A DNA stretch of 64,000 bases from Qipengyuania oceanensis (GCF_009827535.1 NZ_WTYN01000001.1:1178001-1242000); one strand, 5' to 3'; numbered from the stretch's first letter, positions 33,821 through 43,210 are shown. A program made the numbers and translations. Notes: generated by a model from the sequence alone, not told the origin.

Positions 33821-33985
33821 TCAGACCAGCCAGAGGATCAGCACCCACAGTAGGATGGCGGCCGGAATCGCGAACACGAGCCCGCGCCCGAAACTGCGGA
33901 CCGTTCTGCGAGGTTCGCGCCGGCCTGCCTTCGAGCGACCTTCACGATCCAGATTCATCGCCATGGAGCAATCACTATTGGCCAT
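33821..33985 (-). CDS. Small single-pass membrane protein (54 residues)
   Basis: A short reading frame on the minus strand between two plus-strand EPS genes. It encodes a basic N-terminal part (REGRSKAGRREPRRTVRSF) followed by one hydrophobic helix (LVFAIPAAILLWVLILWLV) ending at the stop. The positive-inside rule gives a cytosolic N-terminus. In-frame ATGs lie at 33985, 33964 and 33958; which is used is unclear. No homology is known to me. The clean basic-then-hydrophobic layout in a 220-bp gap makes it credible, but a chance frame cannot be excluded. Confidence 0.45.
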   Translation of the reverse strand: MANSDCSMAMNLDREGRSKAGRREPRRTVRSFGRGLVFAIPAAILLWVLILWLV

Positions 33986-34021
33986 ACGCCTTCTACTTTC
34001 GAGTGAGGATCCATACTCGAT

Positions 34022-35473
34022 ATGAGTAGCCTCCGCAATTCGGCCATCCGGGGCGGCAAGTCCAGCGCACCGCTCGCCAAGGGGGCGTGCGGCGCGCTGT
34101 CATCGAGTGCGCAGGCCGGGTGGACCGACCTCGGCGACTTGCTTGCGGTGATCCGCTATGCCCTGTTCAGCGAGGAAGAAGCCGGGCGCAGGCTGTCCGA
34201 AGTCATTCACCTGCCGGGCCCCGTTTCCGATCGGCCGGCGAAGTCGCGCCGGATGCGCCGCCTGGTCATCTTCCTTGCCATGCTCTCTTTCTCGCGCGTG
34301 GCGATGGCGCAGGAAGAACCGGTCACGACCCCGACGGACCTGTTCGACGAAGCCGAAGGACAGGGCGCACGCATCGCCCCCGGATTGCTTCTCAATGGCA
34401 TTCTCGAGGCCGATCTGGTCCATGACAGCAACATCTACAATCGTCCGGACCCGGCGGTCGGCGACAATCTGGCAATCCTGTCCCCCTCGCTGATCCTGCG
34501 GACCGACCTGGCCCGGCACGCTGCAAGCCTGACCACGGGAGCAGAGATCCGCCGGCATTTCGACGAGACCCGCGAAGACTCCGAGCAGTACTGGCTGGAT
34601 GGCCGCGCGCGGCTCGACCTCGGCAACCGGCTCGCCTTCACCTCGCGCGCAGTCCTTGCCGAGAGGATCGAGCGGCGCGGAACCGCCGGCGATGCCCTGC
34701 GGACGGATGAGCCGGTGGAATATCTCGAGAAACGCGCCAGCTTCGAACTCGCCCGCACGGGCGGCACGCTGGAATTGTCCGGCGGCGTCGAACTCGCCCG
34801 ACGCGATTACGACGATGCGACACTCAACGGGAACCCGATCGACCAGTCCTATCGCGACGCCACCGTCGAAAGCGTGAGAATTCGCGCCAACTACCGCGTG
34901 AGCGAGAAAACGCAGATCTTCGGCCAGGTGCGTGCAAACCGCGTCGACTACGATGTCGACCCGGGCATCTCGCGCGATTCGGACGGCTACGGTGTGCTCG
35001 GCGGGGTCCGCTTCGCTCCCAGCGCCCTCACCGAAATCGAGGCGGGCGTCGGCTTCATCAGGCAATCCTACGATGCGAGCAATGTCAGTTCGAAATCGGG
35101 CGTGAACTACTACGTTCGAGCCAACTGGAGTCCTACGCCGCGCTTGCGCGTGATCGCCAATGGCGAGCGCACCTTCGATCCGAGCCCGCTGATCGGCGTG
35201 CCGGCCATCCTGCGCAGCGACTTCGACCTGCGGGTCCAGCGCTCGCTCGGCGATCGCCTGCTGGTCGAGGCGAACGCTCAATACGTGCAGGAGGACTTCG
35301 AGGGCATCGATCGCCAGGACGATCGCTTCGCCTTGCGCTTAGGCGTGCGGGCGCGCGTCGCACAGCACATCGGTGCCTCGGCCTTCGCCGGCTACCGCAA
35401 ACGCAGCAGCAACCGTTCCGACCTCAGCTACGACGGTTTCACCGTCGGCCTCGGAGTGAGGTTCCTGCTGTGA
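34022..35473 (+). CDS. Outer-membrane beta-barrel protein of EPS locus
   Basis: Protein of 483 residues. From about residue 100 it is a series of alternating amphipathic strands ending in GLGVRFLL with a terminal hydrophobic residue, typical of outer-membrane barrels of the VpsM/BBP2 kind found in exopolysaccharide loci. A signal peptide (MRRLVIFLAMLSFSRVAMAQ) starts at residue 78, so translation may really begin at 34253. However, the 77 codons before it use normal host codons. It should help the polymer pass the outer membrane together with the Wza-like lipoprotein. The next gene starts 54 bp downstream. Confidence 0.82.
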   Translation: MSSLRNSAIRGGKSSAPLAKGACGALSSSAQAGWTDLGDLLAVIRYALFSEEEAGRRLSEVIHLPGPVSDRPAKSRRMRRLVIFLAMLSFSRVAMAQEEPVTTPTDLFDEAEGQGARIAPGLLLNGILEADLVHDSNIYNRPDPAVGDNLAILSPSLILRTDLARHAASLTTGAEIRRHFDETREDSEQYWLDGRARLDLGNRLAFTSRAVLAERIERRGTAGDALRTDEPVEYLEKRASFELARTGGTLELSGGVELARRDYDDATLNGNPIDQSYRDATVESVRIRANYRVSEKTQIFGQVRANRVDYDVDPGISRDSDGYGVLGGVRFAPSALTEIEAGVGFIRQSYDASNVSSKSGVNYYVRANWSPTPRLRVIANGERTFDPSPLIGVPAILRSDFDLRVQRSLGDRLLVEANAQYVQEDFEGIDRQDDRFALRLGVRARVAQHIGASAFAGYRKRSSNRSDLSYDGFTVGLGVRFLL

Positions 35474-35527
35474 CCACGATACCCCAACCACTCGCGGCAA
35501 CGCGCCAATCATCATCGGAGTAGTCGA

Positions 35528-37660
35528 ATGAGTTCGCGCCAACTAATCCTGCCGGGAGGATCCTCCGCAACGCCCGCCTTGATGGGCGGTCGCGCGCTCG
35601 CGCCGTCCGATCGGCTGGACCTGAGCGAAAGTCTCGGGTTCTTCCGCCGTCGCTACAAGACGATCCTGGCTTGCGTTCTCCTGTGCCTGGCCCTTGCGGC
35701 AGCCTATTCGATGCTGGCGCCCAAGACATACAACGCCCGCTCGACTGTCATGCTGACGCCGCAAACCAGCCTGCTGGTCGACGGTAGCGGCGCGCAGGCC
35801 CAGCCGACCATGATGAGCGGAGAACTGGTCGATACCCAGATCGAGATCATCGGATCGCGGGACATGTCCGAAAAGGTCGCCCGATCGCTCGGCCTCGACG
35901 CGGGCATGGCTTCGGAAGAGAAGCGCGAACTGATCGACCGCCTGCGCGAAAATGTCGCTGCAGAACGCACAGGCGAAAGCTACGCGATCACGATCAGCGT
36001 CGATGCCGGGGATCCGCAGCAGGCAGCGATGCTGGCCAACGAGTACGCCCGCCAGTTCACCGGCTGGGAGGAAATGAGCGTGCGCGATCGCCACGATCAG
36101 GAACGCGAGGACGTCCGGCAGCGCCTCGCCGAACTGCGCGAGCAGGCCCAGGCGGACACCCAGGCGCTGCAGCAGTACCGGATCGCCAACAACCTCCTGA
36201 CCACGACCGGCACGTCGCTGACCGAGCAGGAAATCTCCAACTACAATTTCGAAGTGACGAAGGCCCGCGCGGAAGCCGCCGAAGATCAGGCCCGCCTCAA
36301 CACCGCGCTCGGCCAGCTACGCTCCGGTTCGGCCGGCGACGACGTGGGCGAAGCGCTCGAGTCCTCGGTCGTGGCATCGCTCAGGACACAGGAGGCCGAG
36401 GTCGCTCGCCAGGTCGCCAACATGTCGGGGCGCTATGGTGCGAACCACCCCGAACTCAGGCGAGCCCAGAACGAGCTGACCCAGATCCGCAGCCAGATCC
36501 AGGCGGAAATCGGGCGCGTGATTTCCAACCTGCGCGCCAAGCAGGCGGTATCCTCGCAGCGCCTCGCCTCGCTCAACTCCAGCCTCTCGTCGGCGCGGGG
36601 CAAGCTTTCGGAGAACAACGCGGCCATGGTCGGCCTGAGCGAACTCGAACGGTCTGCCGTCGCGTCGCAGGAAATCTACGAGACATACCTCAACCGGTTC
36701 AAGGCGCTCGTCGCGGCCGAAGGCACCGAAAAGCCCAATGCGCAAATCCTGACATTCGCGCAGGCCCCGCTCTCCCCCCGCTCGCCGGACCTCCAGCTGA
36801 ACCTGGCGCTGGCACTGGTGATCGGCCTCGGCCTCGGCATCATCGTTGCCTACGCTCGCGAAGCGCTCTTCCAGGGGATCAACAGCGCGCATGACGTCGA
36901 AACGAAGCTGAACGAGAACTTCCTGGCCTCCATCCCCCTGCTCCAGTCGGTCGACCCCGGCAATCCGCATGCCGTCGCAGCGGTCAGGGACGATCCCAAG
37001 TCGATCTTCACGGAAAGTTTCCGCGCGCTCCATACCTCGATCTCGCAGGCGACACGGGGCAAGTCGCAGGTCATCGCGATCACCTCGGCCCTGCCCGGCG
37101 AAGGCAAAACGATCACCGCCTGCTGTCTCGCCCACGTCCTGGCCACGAGCGGTCGCCGCACGGTACTGATCGACTGCGACCTGCGTCGACGCGGTATCAG
37201 CCGACTGCTCGACCTGCGGGCTGAACAGAAAGGTCTGATCGAGATCCTGAGCGGCGAATCCCCGCTCGATGTCGAGCAATTGGTCGGTGACCGGGTGTTC
37301 TGCGTCATCCCGCTGAAAGGCAGCGACGACGAGCCGGAGCAATTGCTGACCGGGGACGCGTTCGTCCGGCTGCTCGACACGCTGCGCGAGCATTTCGACA
37401 ATATCATTCTCGATCTGCCGCCGGTCCTGCCGATGGCGAGTACCCGCGTCCTGGCGAGCCGCGCAGATGCCGTCGTGCTGACCGCCCAGTGGCACAAGAC
37501 GTCCTCTTTCGCGATCAAGGCTGCCCGCAAGCGCCTCCCGGACGACCAGGTCAACGTGGTCGGCGTGGCCCTGAACCAGGTCGATCTGCGCAAGAAGAAC
37601 TTCTTCGATCGTACCGATTCGACCTATTACTACCGGCAATACGAAGAATATTACTCGTGA
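35528..37660 (+). CDS. Wzc-like BY-kinase / polysaccharide copolymerase
   Basis: Protein of 710 residues. The N-terminal Wzz-like part has a membrane segment near residue 48 (ILACVLLCLALAAAYSML) and a long periplasmic coiled-coil region (about 190-390). A second membrane segment lies near 430-445. The cytosolic tyrosine kinase has Walker A LPGEGKT near 521-527, Walker A' VLIDCDLRR, Walker B IILDLPPV and a C-terminal tyrosine cluster (DSTYYYRQYEEYYS). It controls chain length and export by cycles of autophosphorylation. A GTG of the next gene overlaps its stop. Confidence 0.94.
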   Translation: MSSRQLILPGGSSATPALMGGRALAPSDRLDLSESLGFFRRRYKTILACVLLCLALAAAYSMLAPKTYNARSTVMLTPQTSLLVDGSGAQAQPTMMSGELVDTQIEIIGSRDMSEKVARSLGLDAGMASEEKRELIDRLRENVAAERTGESYAITISVDAGDPQQAAMLANEYARQFTGWEEMSVRDRHDQEREDVRQRLAELREQAQADTQALQQYRIANNLLTTTGTSLTEQEISNYNFEVTKARAEAAEDQARLNTALGQLRSGSAGDDVGEALESSVVASLRTQEAEVARQVANMSGRYGANHPELRRAQNELTQIRSQIQAEIGRVISNLRAKQAVSSQRLASLNSSLSSARGKLSENNAAMVGLSELERSAVASQEIYETYLNRFKALVAAEGTEKPNAQILTFAQAPLSPRSPDLQLNLALALVIGLGLGIIVAYAREALFQGINSAHDVETKLNENFLASIPLLQSVDPGNPHAVAAVRDDPKSIFTESFRALHTSISQATRGKSQVIAITSALPGEGKTITACCLAHVLATSGRRTVLIDCDLRRRGISRLLDLRAEQKGLIEILSGESPLDVEQLVGDRVFCVIPLKGSDDEPEQLLTGDAFVRLLDTLREHFDNIILDLPPVLPMASTRVLASRADAVVLTAQWHKTSSFAIKAARKRLPDDQVNVVGVALNQVDLRKKNFFDRTDSTYYYRQYEEYYS

Positions 37661-38799
37661 CGGGAAAGGAGATCCCTCGCTCGGCGAGCGTGATCCGCAA
37701 CTTGCGTCCGTTCTCCAGCCCGCGCACCGCGCTGGTGCATTACTGGCTGGTCTCGATGCGCGGTGGCGAACGGGTTCTCGAGCGCCTGCTCAAGCTCTAC
37801 CCGGACGCCGACATCTTCACCCATGTGTGCGACCGCGAGAAGCTGTCGGCGGAACTGCGCGAGGCGCGGATCCGGACCACGTTCATCGCGAAGCTGCCCT
37901 TCGCGCAGCGCTTCTACCAGTATTACCTGCCGCTCATGCCGCTGGCGCTCGAAGAACTCGACCTGACGGGCTACGACCTCGTCATCAGCAGCGAATCCGG
38001 GCCGGCCAAGGGCGTCATCACCAGCCCGGATGCTAGCCACGTCTGCTACTGCCACTCCCCGATGCGGTACCTGTGGGACCACTATCACCACTATCGCTCG
38101 CGCGCGTCCGCGCCGGTGCGCGCGGTCATGTCGGCGACCTACCCCCGGCTGCGCCGCTGGGACCTCGCATCGAGCGCCCGGGTCGACAGGTTCGTCGCCA
38201 ATTCCAGCTTCGTGCAGAGGCGCATCCGCAAGGTCTGGCGGCGCGAGGCGGACGTCATCCATCCTCCCGTGGAGGTCGATCTTTTCGCTCCCAGCGACGA
38301 TCTGGCCGACTACTACCTGTGGGCGGGGCAGATGGTCCCGTACAAACGCCCCGATCTCGCCGTCGATGCCTTCACCGCCAACGGCAAGCCGTTGCTAATG
38401 GTCGGCACGGGATCGATGCTGGCCGACCTCAAGCGACGGGCCGGCCCCAATGTCCGTTTCGTCGACCGCCTGTCCTTCGCGGAATTGCGCAAGGCCTATG
38501 CAAGGGCGCGCGCTTTCCTGATGACGGCCGAAGAAGACTTCGGGATCACGCCGGTCGAAGCGATGGCGTCAGGCCGCCCGGTCGTCGCCTATGGCAGGGG
38601 CGGCGTGCTCGACAGCGTGATCGACGGCCAGACCGGCATATTGTTCGATCGGCAGGATGCCGACACGCTTGTCCAGGCAGTCGAGGCGCTCGAGCGCTTC
38701 CTGCCGGAATTCGATCCGGCCGCAAGCGTCAGGCGATCGCGGGATTTCTCACCGGAAATCTTCGATCGCAAGATGCGCGAAGCGGTCGCAGCAGGGTGA
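37657..38799 (+). CDS. Glycosyltransferase family 4 (mannosyl/rhamnosyl type)
   Basis: GT-B enzyme of 380 residues. The N-terminal domain has ALVHYWLVSMRGGERVLERLL and CYCHSPMRYLWDHYHHY, motifs typical of the WcaI/MtfB-like GT4 group. The C-terminal domain has WAGQMVPYKRPDLAV and TAEEDFGITPVEAMASGRPVVAYG with the EX7E glutamates. The start is a GTG overlapping the kinase stop (GTGA). An AGGAG a few bases later is too far from any other start codon. It is predicted to extend the lipid-linked repeat unit in the cytosol. Sugar specificity is not readable. Confidence 0.88.
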   Translation: MTGKEIPRSASVIRNLRPFSSPRTALVHYWLVSMRGGERVLERLLKLYPDADIFTHVCDREKLSAELREARIRTTFIAKLPFAQRFYQYYLPLMPLALEELDLTGYDLVISSESGPAKGVITSPDASHVCYCHSPMRYLWDHYHHYRSRASAPVRAVMSATYPRLRRWDLASSARVDRFVANSSFVQRRIRKVWRREADVIHPPVEVDLFAPSDDLADYYLWAGQMVPYKRPDLAVDAFTANGKPLLMVGTGSMLADLKRRAGPNVRFVDRLSFAELRKAYARARAFLMTAEEDFGITPVEAMASGRPVVAYGRGGVLDSVIDGQTGILFDRQDADTLVQAVEALERFLPEFDPAASVRRSRDFSPEIFDRKMREAVAAG

Positions 38800-38809
38800 G
38801 CGAAGGGCG

Positions 38810-40258
38810 ATGGAAATCACCATCATCGGCTTTATCGAGCTGGCGCTCGGAATAGCGATTCTCTTTTTCGGCGGGATGCGCAGCACCCTGGCCCTGCTGC
38901 TCGGTTCCCTGCTTCTGGGCGGTTCGGCAGCGCTCAAGCTGCCTTCGCTCGGAGGATCCTCGATCCCGCCAGCGCAGCTGGCCTTGCTGTTCGTCTACCT
39001 GCGCCTGTTGATGCCGGGCGGCGGCTATCTGTGGACCATCGCGGAATCCGTGCGCAACAATATCTGGCTGGTGTTCTTCGCGCTGTTCGCAATCGCGAGC
39101 TCCTATATCGCGCCGCGCATCTTTGCCGGGACGATGGACGTGTTCCCGATGAGCTACGGAGATGCGCGAAACCTGTTCGATACAGTACCGCTCGAGCCGA
39201 CGTCGCAGAACGTGACCGCGGCGCTCTACATCGTCGGCAGTGCCCTCGCCGCGATCGCGACTTACAGCATCTGCCGCTTCGGCCAGGGATACCAGACGCT
39301 GGTAAGCGCGGGCATCGTGATGGCGTGGATCCATGTCACGCTCGGCTGGGCCGCCATTCCGGCCCGGGGAACGTCGGCCGACGCTGTCTTCGAATTTTTC
39401 CGCAACGGCCAGTACGCACAGATGGACAATGCGCTCGGCTCCTTCGTGCGCATCCGCGGCACCTTCCCCGAAGCCGCCGCCTATACCAAGCTGGCTTTCG
39501 CCCTGTTCGTCCTCAATGCCGAGCTCTGGTACCGTTCGATCCGCTCGCGCGCGACGGGCATGGCCGCGTGCGCACTGGCCGCGACGATGTTTTTCAGCAC
39601 GTCTTCGACCGCTTATGTTGGGCTGTCGGTCTATTTCGTCGCCTGGTGGCTTCGCCTCATGCTGTTCCCGTTCGATGGAGCGGGCAGGAAGCTCAAGGCC
39701 ATGCTCAATCTGTGCGGCACGCTCGCCGTCCTCGCGGCAGTGATGCTCGCCGTGGTCCCGGGCCTCGCCCAGCAGACCTACGACATGCTCGTCCACATGA
39801 CCGTCGCCAAATCATCGTCGAGTTCGGGCCAGCAGCGGCTTTTCTGGGCGCTCCAGGGATGGGAGGCCTTCAAGCATTCCTACGGCCTCGGGGTGGGGCC
39901 GGGCAGCTTCCGCTCGTCGAGCAGCGCAACGGCCATGCTGGGTTCGGTCGGCATTATCGGCACCGCGGCCTTCCTCGCCTACGTCTACAGCTTCTTCCAG
40001 CCGCGGCGCCGCTCCAGCTACATGGAAACCGACGATCTGACCCATGACCTTGGCGGTGCATTCGCGAGCGCAGCGGTGCTTTCGCTGATCACCTCGATCG
40101 TGTCCTCTCCCCATGTCGACCCGGGGATGCATTTCGCGATCTTCGCCGGCGCCGCACTGGCCATGCGACCGCGCACACTCGCCAGTTACAGCGACGAGGC
40201 GGCGAGTTCCGCGCCAGTCATGACGCGCCCGTCATCGGGAATCGAAAAGCTCGCCTGA
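38810..40258 (+). CDS. Wzy-like O-antigen/EPS polymerase
   Basis: Polytopic inner-membrane protein of 482 residues with about eleven hydrophobic segments and one large periplasmic loop around residues 240-340. The segment RLFWALQGWEAFKHSYGLGVGPGSFRSSSS matches the conserved region of the O-antigen ligase/polymerase superfamily (Wzy_C-like). It should join repeat units on the periplasmic side. ATG at 38810 is preceded by a GCGAAGGG site, and a longer frame starting inside the glycosyltransferase gene was rejected. It lies 10 bp after that gene. Confidence 0.87.
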   Translation: MEITIIGFIELALGIAILFFGGMRSTLALLLGSLLLGGSAALKLPSLGGSSIPPAQLALLFVYLRLLMPGGGYLWTIAESVRNNIWLVFFALFAIASSYIAPRIFAGTMDVFPMSYGDARNLFDTVPLEPTSQNVTAALYIVGSALAAIATYSICRFGQGYQTLVSAGIVMAWIHVTLGWAAIPARGTSADAVFEFFRNGQYAQMDNALGSFVRIRGTFPEAAAYTKLAFALFVLNAELWYRSIRSRATGMAACALAATMFFSTSSTAYVGLSVYFVAWWLRLMLFPFDGAGRKLKAMLNLCGTLAVLAAVMLAVVPGLAQQTYDMLVHMTVAKSSSSSGQQRLFWALQGWEAFKHSYGLGVGPGSFRSSSSATAMLGSVGIIGTAAFLAYVYSFFQPRRRSSYMETDDLTHDLGGAFASAAVLSLITSIVSSPHVDPGMHFAIFAGAALAMRPRTLASYSDEAASSAPVMTRPSSGIEKLA

Positions 40259-40270
40259 CCAAGTTGGGGT

Positions 40271-40288
40271 CCCGCGCCACTTCGCGGG
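40271..40288. terminator. Hairpin between convergent wzy and wzx genes
   Basis: CCCGCG/CGCGGG 6-bp stem with a 6-nt loop in the 42-bp gap between two converging genes. No T-run on either side, so a factor-independent role is uncertain; position supports a two-way terminator. Confidence 0.4.
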
Positions 40289-40300
40289 TGCTCGTGCCGT

Positions 40301-41779
40301 TCAGCCAGCGGGTCGGAAACGCGCAGGCGAGAACTGGCTGGCAATCTCGATCAGTTCTCGCACCGCCCCGGCCTTGCGACCCTGTGCGATCCAGATCGCG
40401 AGACTGGTACCGACATAGGCAATCGCGCCGATAGTCGTCAGCGACACGAAACGCAGCAGGTCTGCCGAGAAAGTCGAGTAGACAAGCGGTGTGAGCGACA
40501 GGACCGCGCCCGCCATGACCCCGAGCGCAAGCAGCGTCGGCAGATGCATCCGCAGTTGGTCGCGGACCGGCAGGCCGAGCAGCCTGCGGACATAGCCGAC
40601 CGAGATCGTACCAAGGATGAGCTCGCACACCAGACCTGCGCAGGCCGCGCCCCACAGGCCGTAGAAATGCAATCCCGCGAGCACGAGCGGGATGCGCGCA
40701 ATCAGCGTCCAGAACTGCTGCAGGAAGACGATACGGGTCGCGCCGAGGGCCATGGCGACCGGAGCGGTGCAGGACACGAACGAGCCGATCCCGGAGGTGA
40801 TCGCGAATATCTGGACGAACCTCGGCGCATCGACCCATTGGTGGCCGAGCATGACCATCACCGCGGAATCGGCGACCAGCGCAAGGCCCAGCGCCAGCGG
40901 CGCGGAAATGGCAGCCATGGTCGATTGGGCCCTGACGAAAGCGCGCAACAATCTCGGCAAGTCGTCGGTCAGATTGGCGAGCCCGGGAAACAGGATTTCA
41001 CGCAGGGGCTGGATCGTCTCGCGCGTCGGTATGATCGCGAGACTGTAGCTGATCGCGTAAAGGCCCATCTGCGCCTTGGGAACGAGAACGCTGATGACCA
41101 GCTGGTCGAACCGCCAGTTGGTCGTCTCGCACAACTGGTTGAGGAACATCCAGCCCGAGAATCCCCACAGATCGCGGAACCGCGAAAGCGTGACGCGCGG
41201 CCGGTAGGGGATGATGATGTAGCTGACGATCGATGCCAGGGCGACGCCGACGAGGTTGCCGATGATGATGGCCCAGAAGCTGCGGAAAATCAGCGCGAGC
41301 ACCACGACGGTGACGAGGCCGGCACACTTGCACAGGTGATACACGGCCATCGGCGTGAACCGCATACCCTTTTGCGCCAGGACGATGTGCGGATTGTACA
41401 GGCCCATGACGGCGCCCGTGATGCCGATCACAACGAAGACCCGGTGCATCGACCAGTCGTCGTAAAGATAGGCGAGCGGCCATGCTGCGACCACGAAGAA
41501 GGTCGCGATGGCGAGACTGCGCAGCAACGCGATCGTCCAGGCGGTATCGATGTGTTCCTGGTCCACCGTCGGTCGCTGGACCAGCGCCTGGTAGATCGAG
41601 AACTGGGTCAGGGAGACGATGAAATAAAGGACCGCAGAAGCGATCGCGGCAATACCGAAATCGTGCGGCGTCAGCAGGCGGGCGAGCACCAGCAGGGCCC
41701 CGGCGTTGAAGGCGCTGGTAACCGCGCGGGCCCCACCGATCGACAGGGCACCACGCACGAGGCCGTGTCGCATGCTCAT
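40301..41779 (-). CDS. Wzx-like polysaccharide flippase (MOP superfamily)
   Basis: Protein of 492 residues with about 13 membrane helices, matching lipopolysaccharide/EPS flippases of the MOP group: ARLLTPHDFGIAAIASAVLYF near the N-terminus, then SGWMFLNQLCETTNWRFDQLVI, and FPGLANLTDDLPRLLRAF later. It moves undecaprenyl-linked repeat units to the periplasmic face. It converges on the polymerase gene and stands downstream of a GT2 gene on the same strand with a 79-bp gap. The first ATG was used; M3 is an alternative. Confidence 0.9.
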   Translation of the reverse strand: MSMRHGLVRGALSIGGARAVTSAFNAGALLVLARLLTPHDFGIAAIASAVLYFIVSLTQFSIYQALVQRPTVDQEHIDTAWTIALLRSLAIATFFVVAAWPLAYLYDDWSMHRVFVVIGITGAVMGLYNPHIVLAQKGMRFTPMAVYHLCKCAGLVTVVVLALIFRSFWAIIIGNLVGVALASIVSYIIIPYRPRVTLSRFRDLWGFSGWMFLNQLCETTNWRFDQLVISVLVPKAQMGLYAISYSLAIIPTRETIQPLREILFPGLANLTDDLPRLLRAFVRAQSTMAAISAPLALGLALVADSAVMVMLGHQWVDAPRFVQIFAITSGIGSFVSCTAPVAMALGATRIVFLQQFWTLIARIPLVLAGLHFYGLWGAACAGLVCELILGTISVGYVRRLLGLPVRDQLRMHLPTLLALGVMAGAVLSLTPLVYSTFSADLLRFVSLTTIGAIAYVGTSLAIWIAQGRKAGAVRELIEIASQFSPARFRPAG

Positions 41780-41858
41780 CGATCAGTGCCGCCCGACGGC
41801 GCAGTCGCGTTGAGACATCGGACCCGTCCGACCCGGCCAAGCACCCGCCACTTCGGGA

Positions 41859-42731
41859 TCACATCGTGATGATCCGCCGCGGGTCGATCCGGCCACGCAG
41901 CAGGTCGAGGAAAGCTATGGCATTCCCGCGCAGCCGCCCGCGCCGGTCGATCTCGGGTTCCGGGCGGAAGCTGCGAATGATGTTGGCGGCGAGGTTGCCG
42001 AGCAAGAGGCGCCAACCCTGGTAAAGCCGCATCGTGCCCTTGCGCTGCAGGTAGAGGACGTTCGCCACCTGCGAATATCCCAGCCGCAACCCGGATGTCC
42101 GGCCGCGGCGCGTGCCGAGATGGATTCCGGTCAGCGAGGCAGAGCGCAGCAGTTTGCCTTTCGCCATCAGCTGGGCGGAGAAATCGACGTCTTCCTGCCA
42201 GCCGTAGAAAGGGAGATTCGTATCGAAGCGAAGCTGTGCGCAGGCCGAGGCCCTGAAACCCATGTTGCAGCCATAAAGCCAAGTGCATGCCCGGTCGTCC
42301 TGCGTCTCTCGCGTCTGGTGGGAGAGCAGCGCCGCCCGCGCATCAGGCGCTGCGATCGCCCCGGTCTGGGCTCCGTCGGCGAGGAGCACTCCCGTAACGC
42401 CGACCAGGTCGTCGTCGCTTTCGAAGAGCCGCTCCATGTTGGCCAAATAAGTCTCTTCGGCGAAGAAATCGTCGTCGAAGAACATGATCGCGCCCGCCTT
42501 CTCGCAGGCGAAGTCGAGGCCGGCGTTACGCTGGTTGCACAGGCCCTTCGCCGCGATCATCTCCACGACCGGAAAGGGCACCGACAGGCCCGTAGGCAGA
42601 TCGGCCTCTGCCGCACCCACGATGATTACGCGATCGGGCAGGCGCTTTTGATGGCGCAACCAATCGACCGTCTCGCCGACGATCTCGGCACGATCGGTTG
42701 TCGCTATGATGACGTCGATATGCATGCGCAT
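41859..42731 (-). CDS. Glycosyltransferase family 2
   Basis: Inverting GT-A enzyme of 290 residues. The N-terminus VIIATTDRAEIVGETVDWL, the metal-binding MFFDDDFF near residue 84 and the acceptor-side WQEDVDFSAQLMAKG (ED motif) are typical. No C-terminal membrane helix is seen. It adds a sugar during repeat-unit assembly, probably of the same EPS. It is followed by wzx and preceded by 173 bp of non-coding DNA that carries an inverted repeat. Start at the first ATG (MRMHIDVII); M3 is an alternative. Confidence 0.87.
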   Translation of the reverse strand: MRMHIDVIIATTDRAEIVGETVDWLRHQKRLPDRVIIVGAAEADLPTGLSVPFPVVEMIAAKGLCNQRNAGLDFACEKAGAIMFFDDDFFAEETYLANMERLFESDDDLVGVTGVLLADGAQTGAIAAPDARAALLSHQTRETQDDRACTWLYGCNMGFRASACAQLRFDTNLPFYGWQEDVDFSAQLMAKGKLLRSASLTGIHLGTRRGRTSGLRLGYSQVANVLYLQRKGTMRLYQGWRLLLGNLAANIIRSFRPEPEIDRRGRLRGNAIAFLDLLRGRIDPRRIITM

Positions 42732-42837
42732 GACCCGTTAGCTGCAGAGAATAAGTCGAACCGGGCCGGCCACCTGCGAAATGCGGCCAATCCCTTGAAA
42801 TGAAGCTAGTTTGAGGGCCGCTTGCTGCAAAGCGGCA

Positions 42838-42854
42838 TTAGGGGTCAGTCCTAA
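42838..42854 (+). promoter_or_regulatory. Dyad TTAGG-N7-CCTAA upstream of GT2-wzx
   Basis: A 17-bp interrupted palindrome about 107 bp before the GT2 start, next to a second GGGGTAG element and just after a stem-loop (GCCGCTT/AAGCGGC, 42817-42836). Its size fits a LuxR-type dimer site. The regulator encoded at 31180 is one candidate. Inference only. Confidence 0.35.
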
Positions 42855-42904
42855 AGGGGTAGATGAACGGCGCCCGGGAGCCGGAACGCTGGCTCGACGT
42901 GCCT

Positions 42905-43210
42905 CTAGTGCAGGTTCCGGTTCTGATCGAGCGAGTCGGCCAGCTCGCGCAGCAGGTCGGGCAATTGCCGGTGCGCTCCGAACATCGAATACATGTTCAG
43001 GGTCGCCCCCAGCATGGCGAGCGCGATCGTCTGCCCCGCGAGCCCGTCTTTTCGCAAGTCCCCGTACTCGCGCAGGAACCGGTCGGATATCCTGGAAAAC
43101 GAACGGTAATCGATGCCCGACGTATTGTCGGCCATCAATGCCTGGATACTCTCCCACAAGGCTTTCCTGATATCGCTTGGATCATCCATCGGATGAAGCA
43201 CCCCTTCCAC
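42905..43210 (-). CDS. Hypothetical helical protein
   Basis: Protein of 101 residues, not recognised. It is soluble and helical, with GIDYRSFSRISDRFLREYGDL in the middle and LPDLLRELADSLDQ near the end. Codon use is normal for this genome, so it is probably a real gene. MDDPSDIRK at 43189 is an alternative start. It is a single gene between the GT2 gene and the PilZ gene, all on the minus strand, with 170-bp gaps on both sides. A link to EPS control is possible by position only. Confidence 0.6.
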   Translation of the reverse strand: MEGVLHPMDDPSDIRKALWESIQALMADNTSGIDYRSFSRISDRFLREYGDLRKDGLAGQTIALAMLGATLNMYSMFGAHRQLPDLLRELADSLDQNRNLH

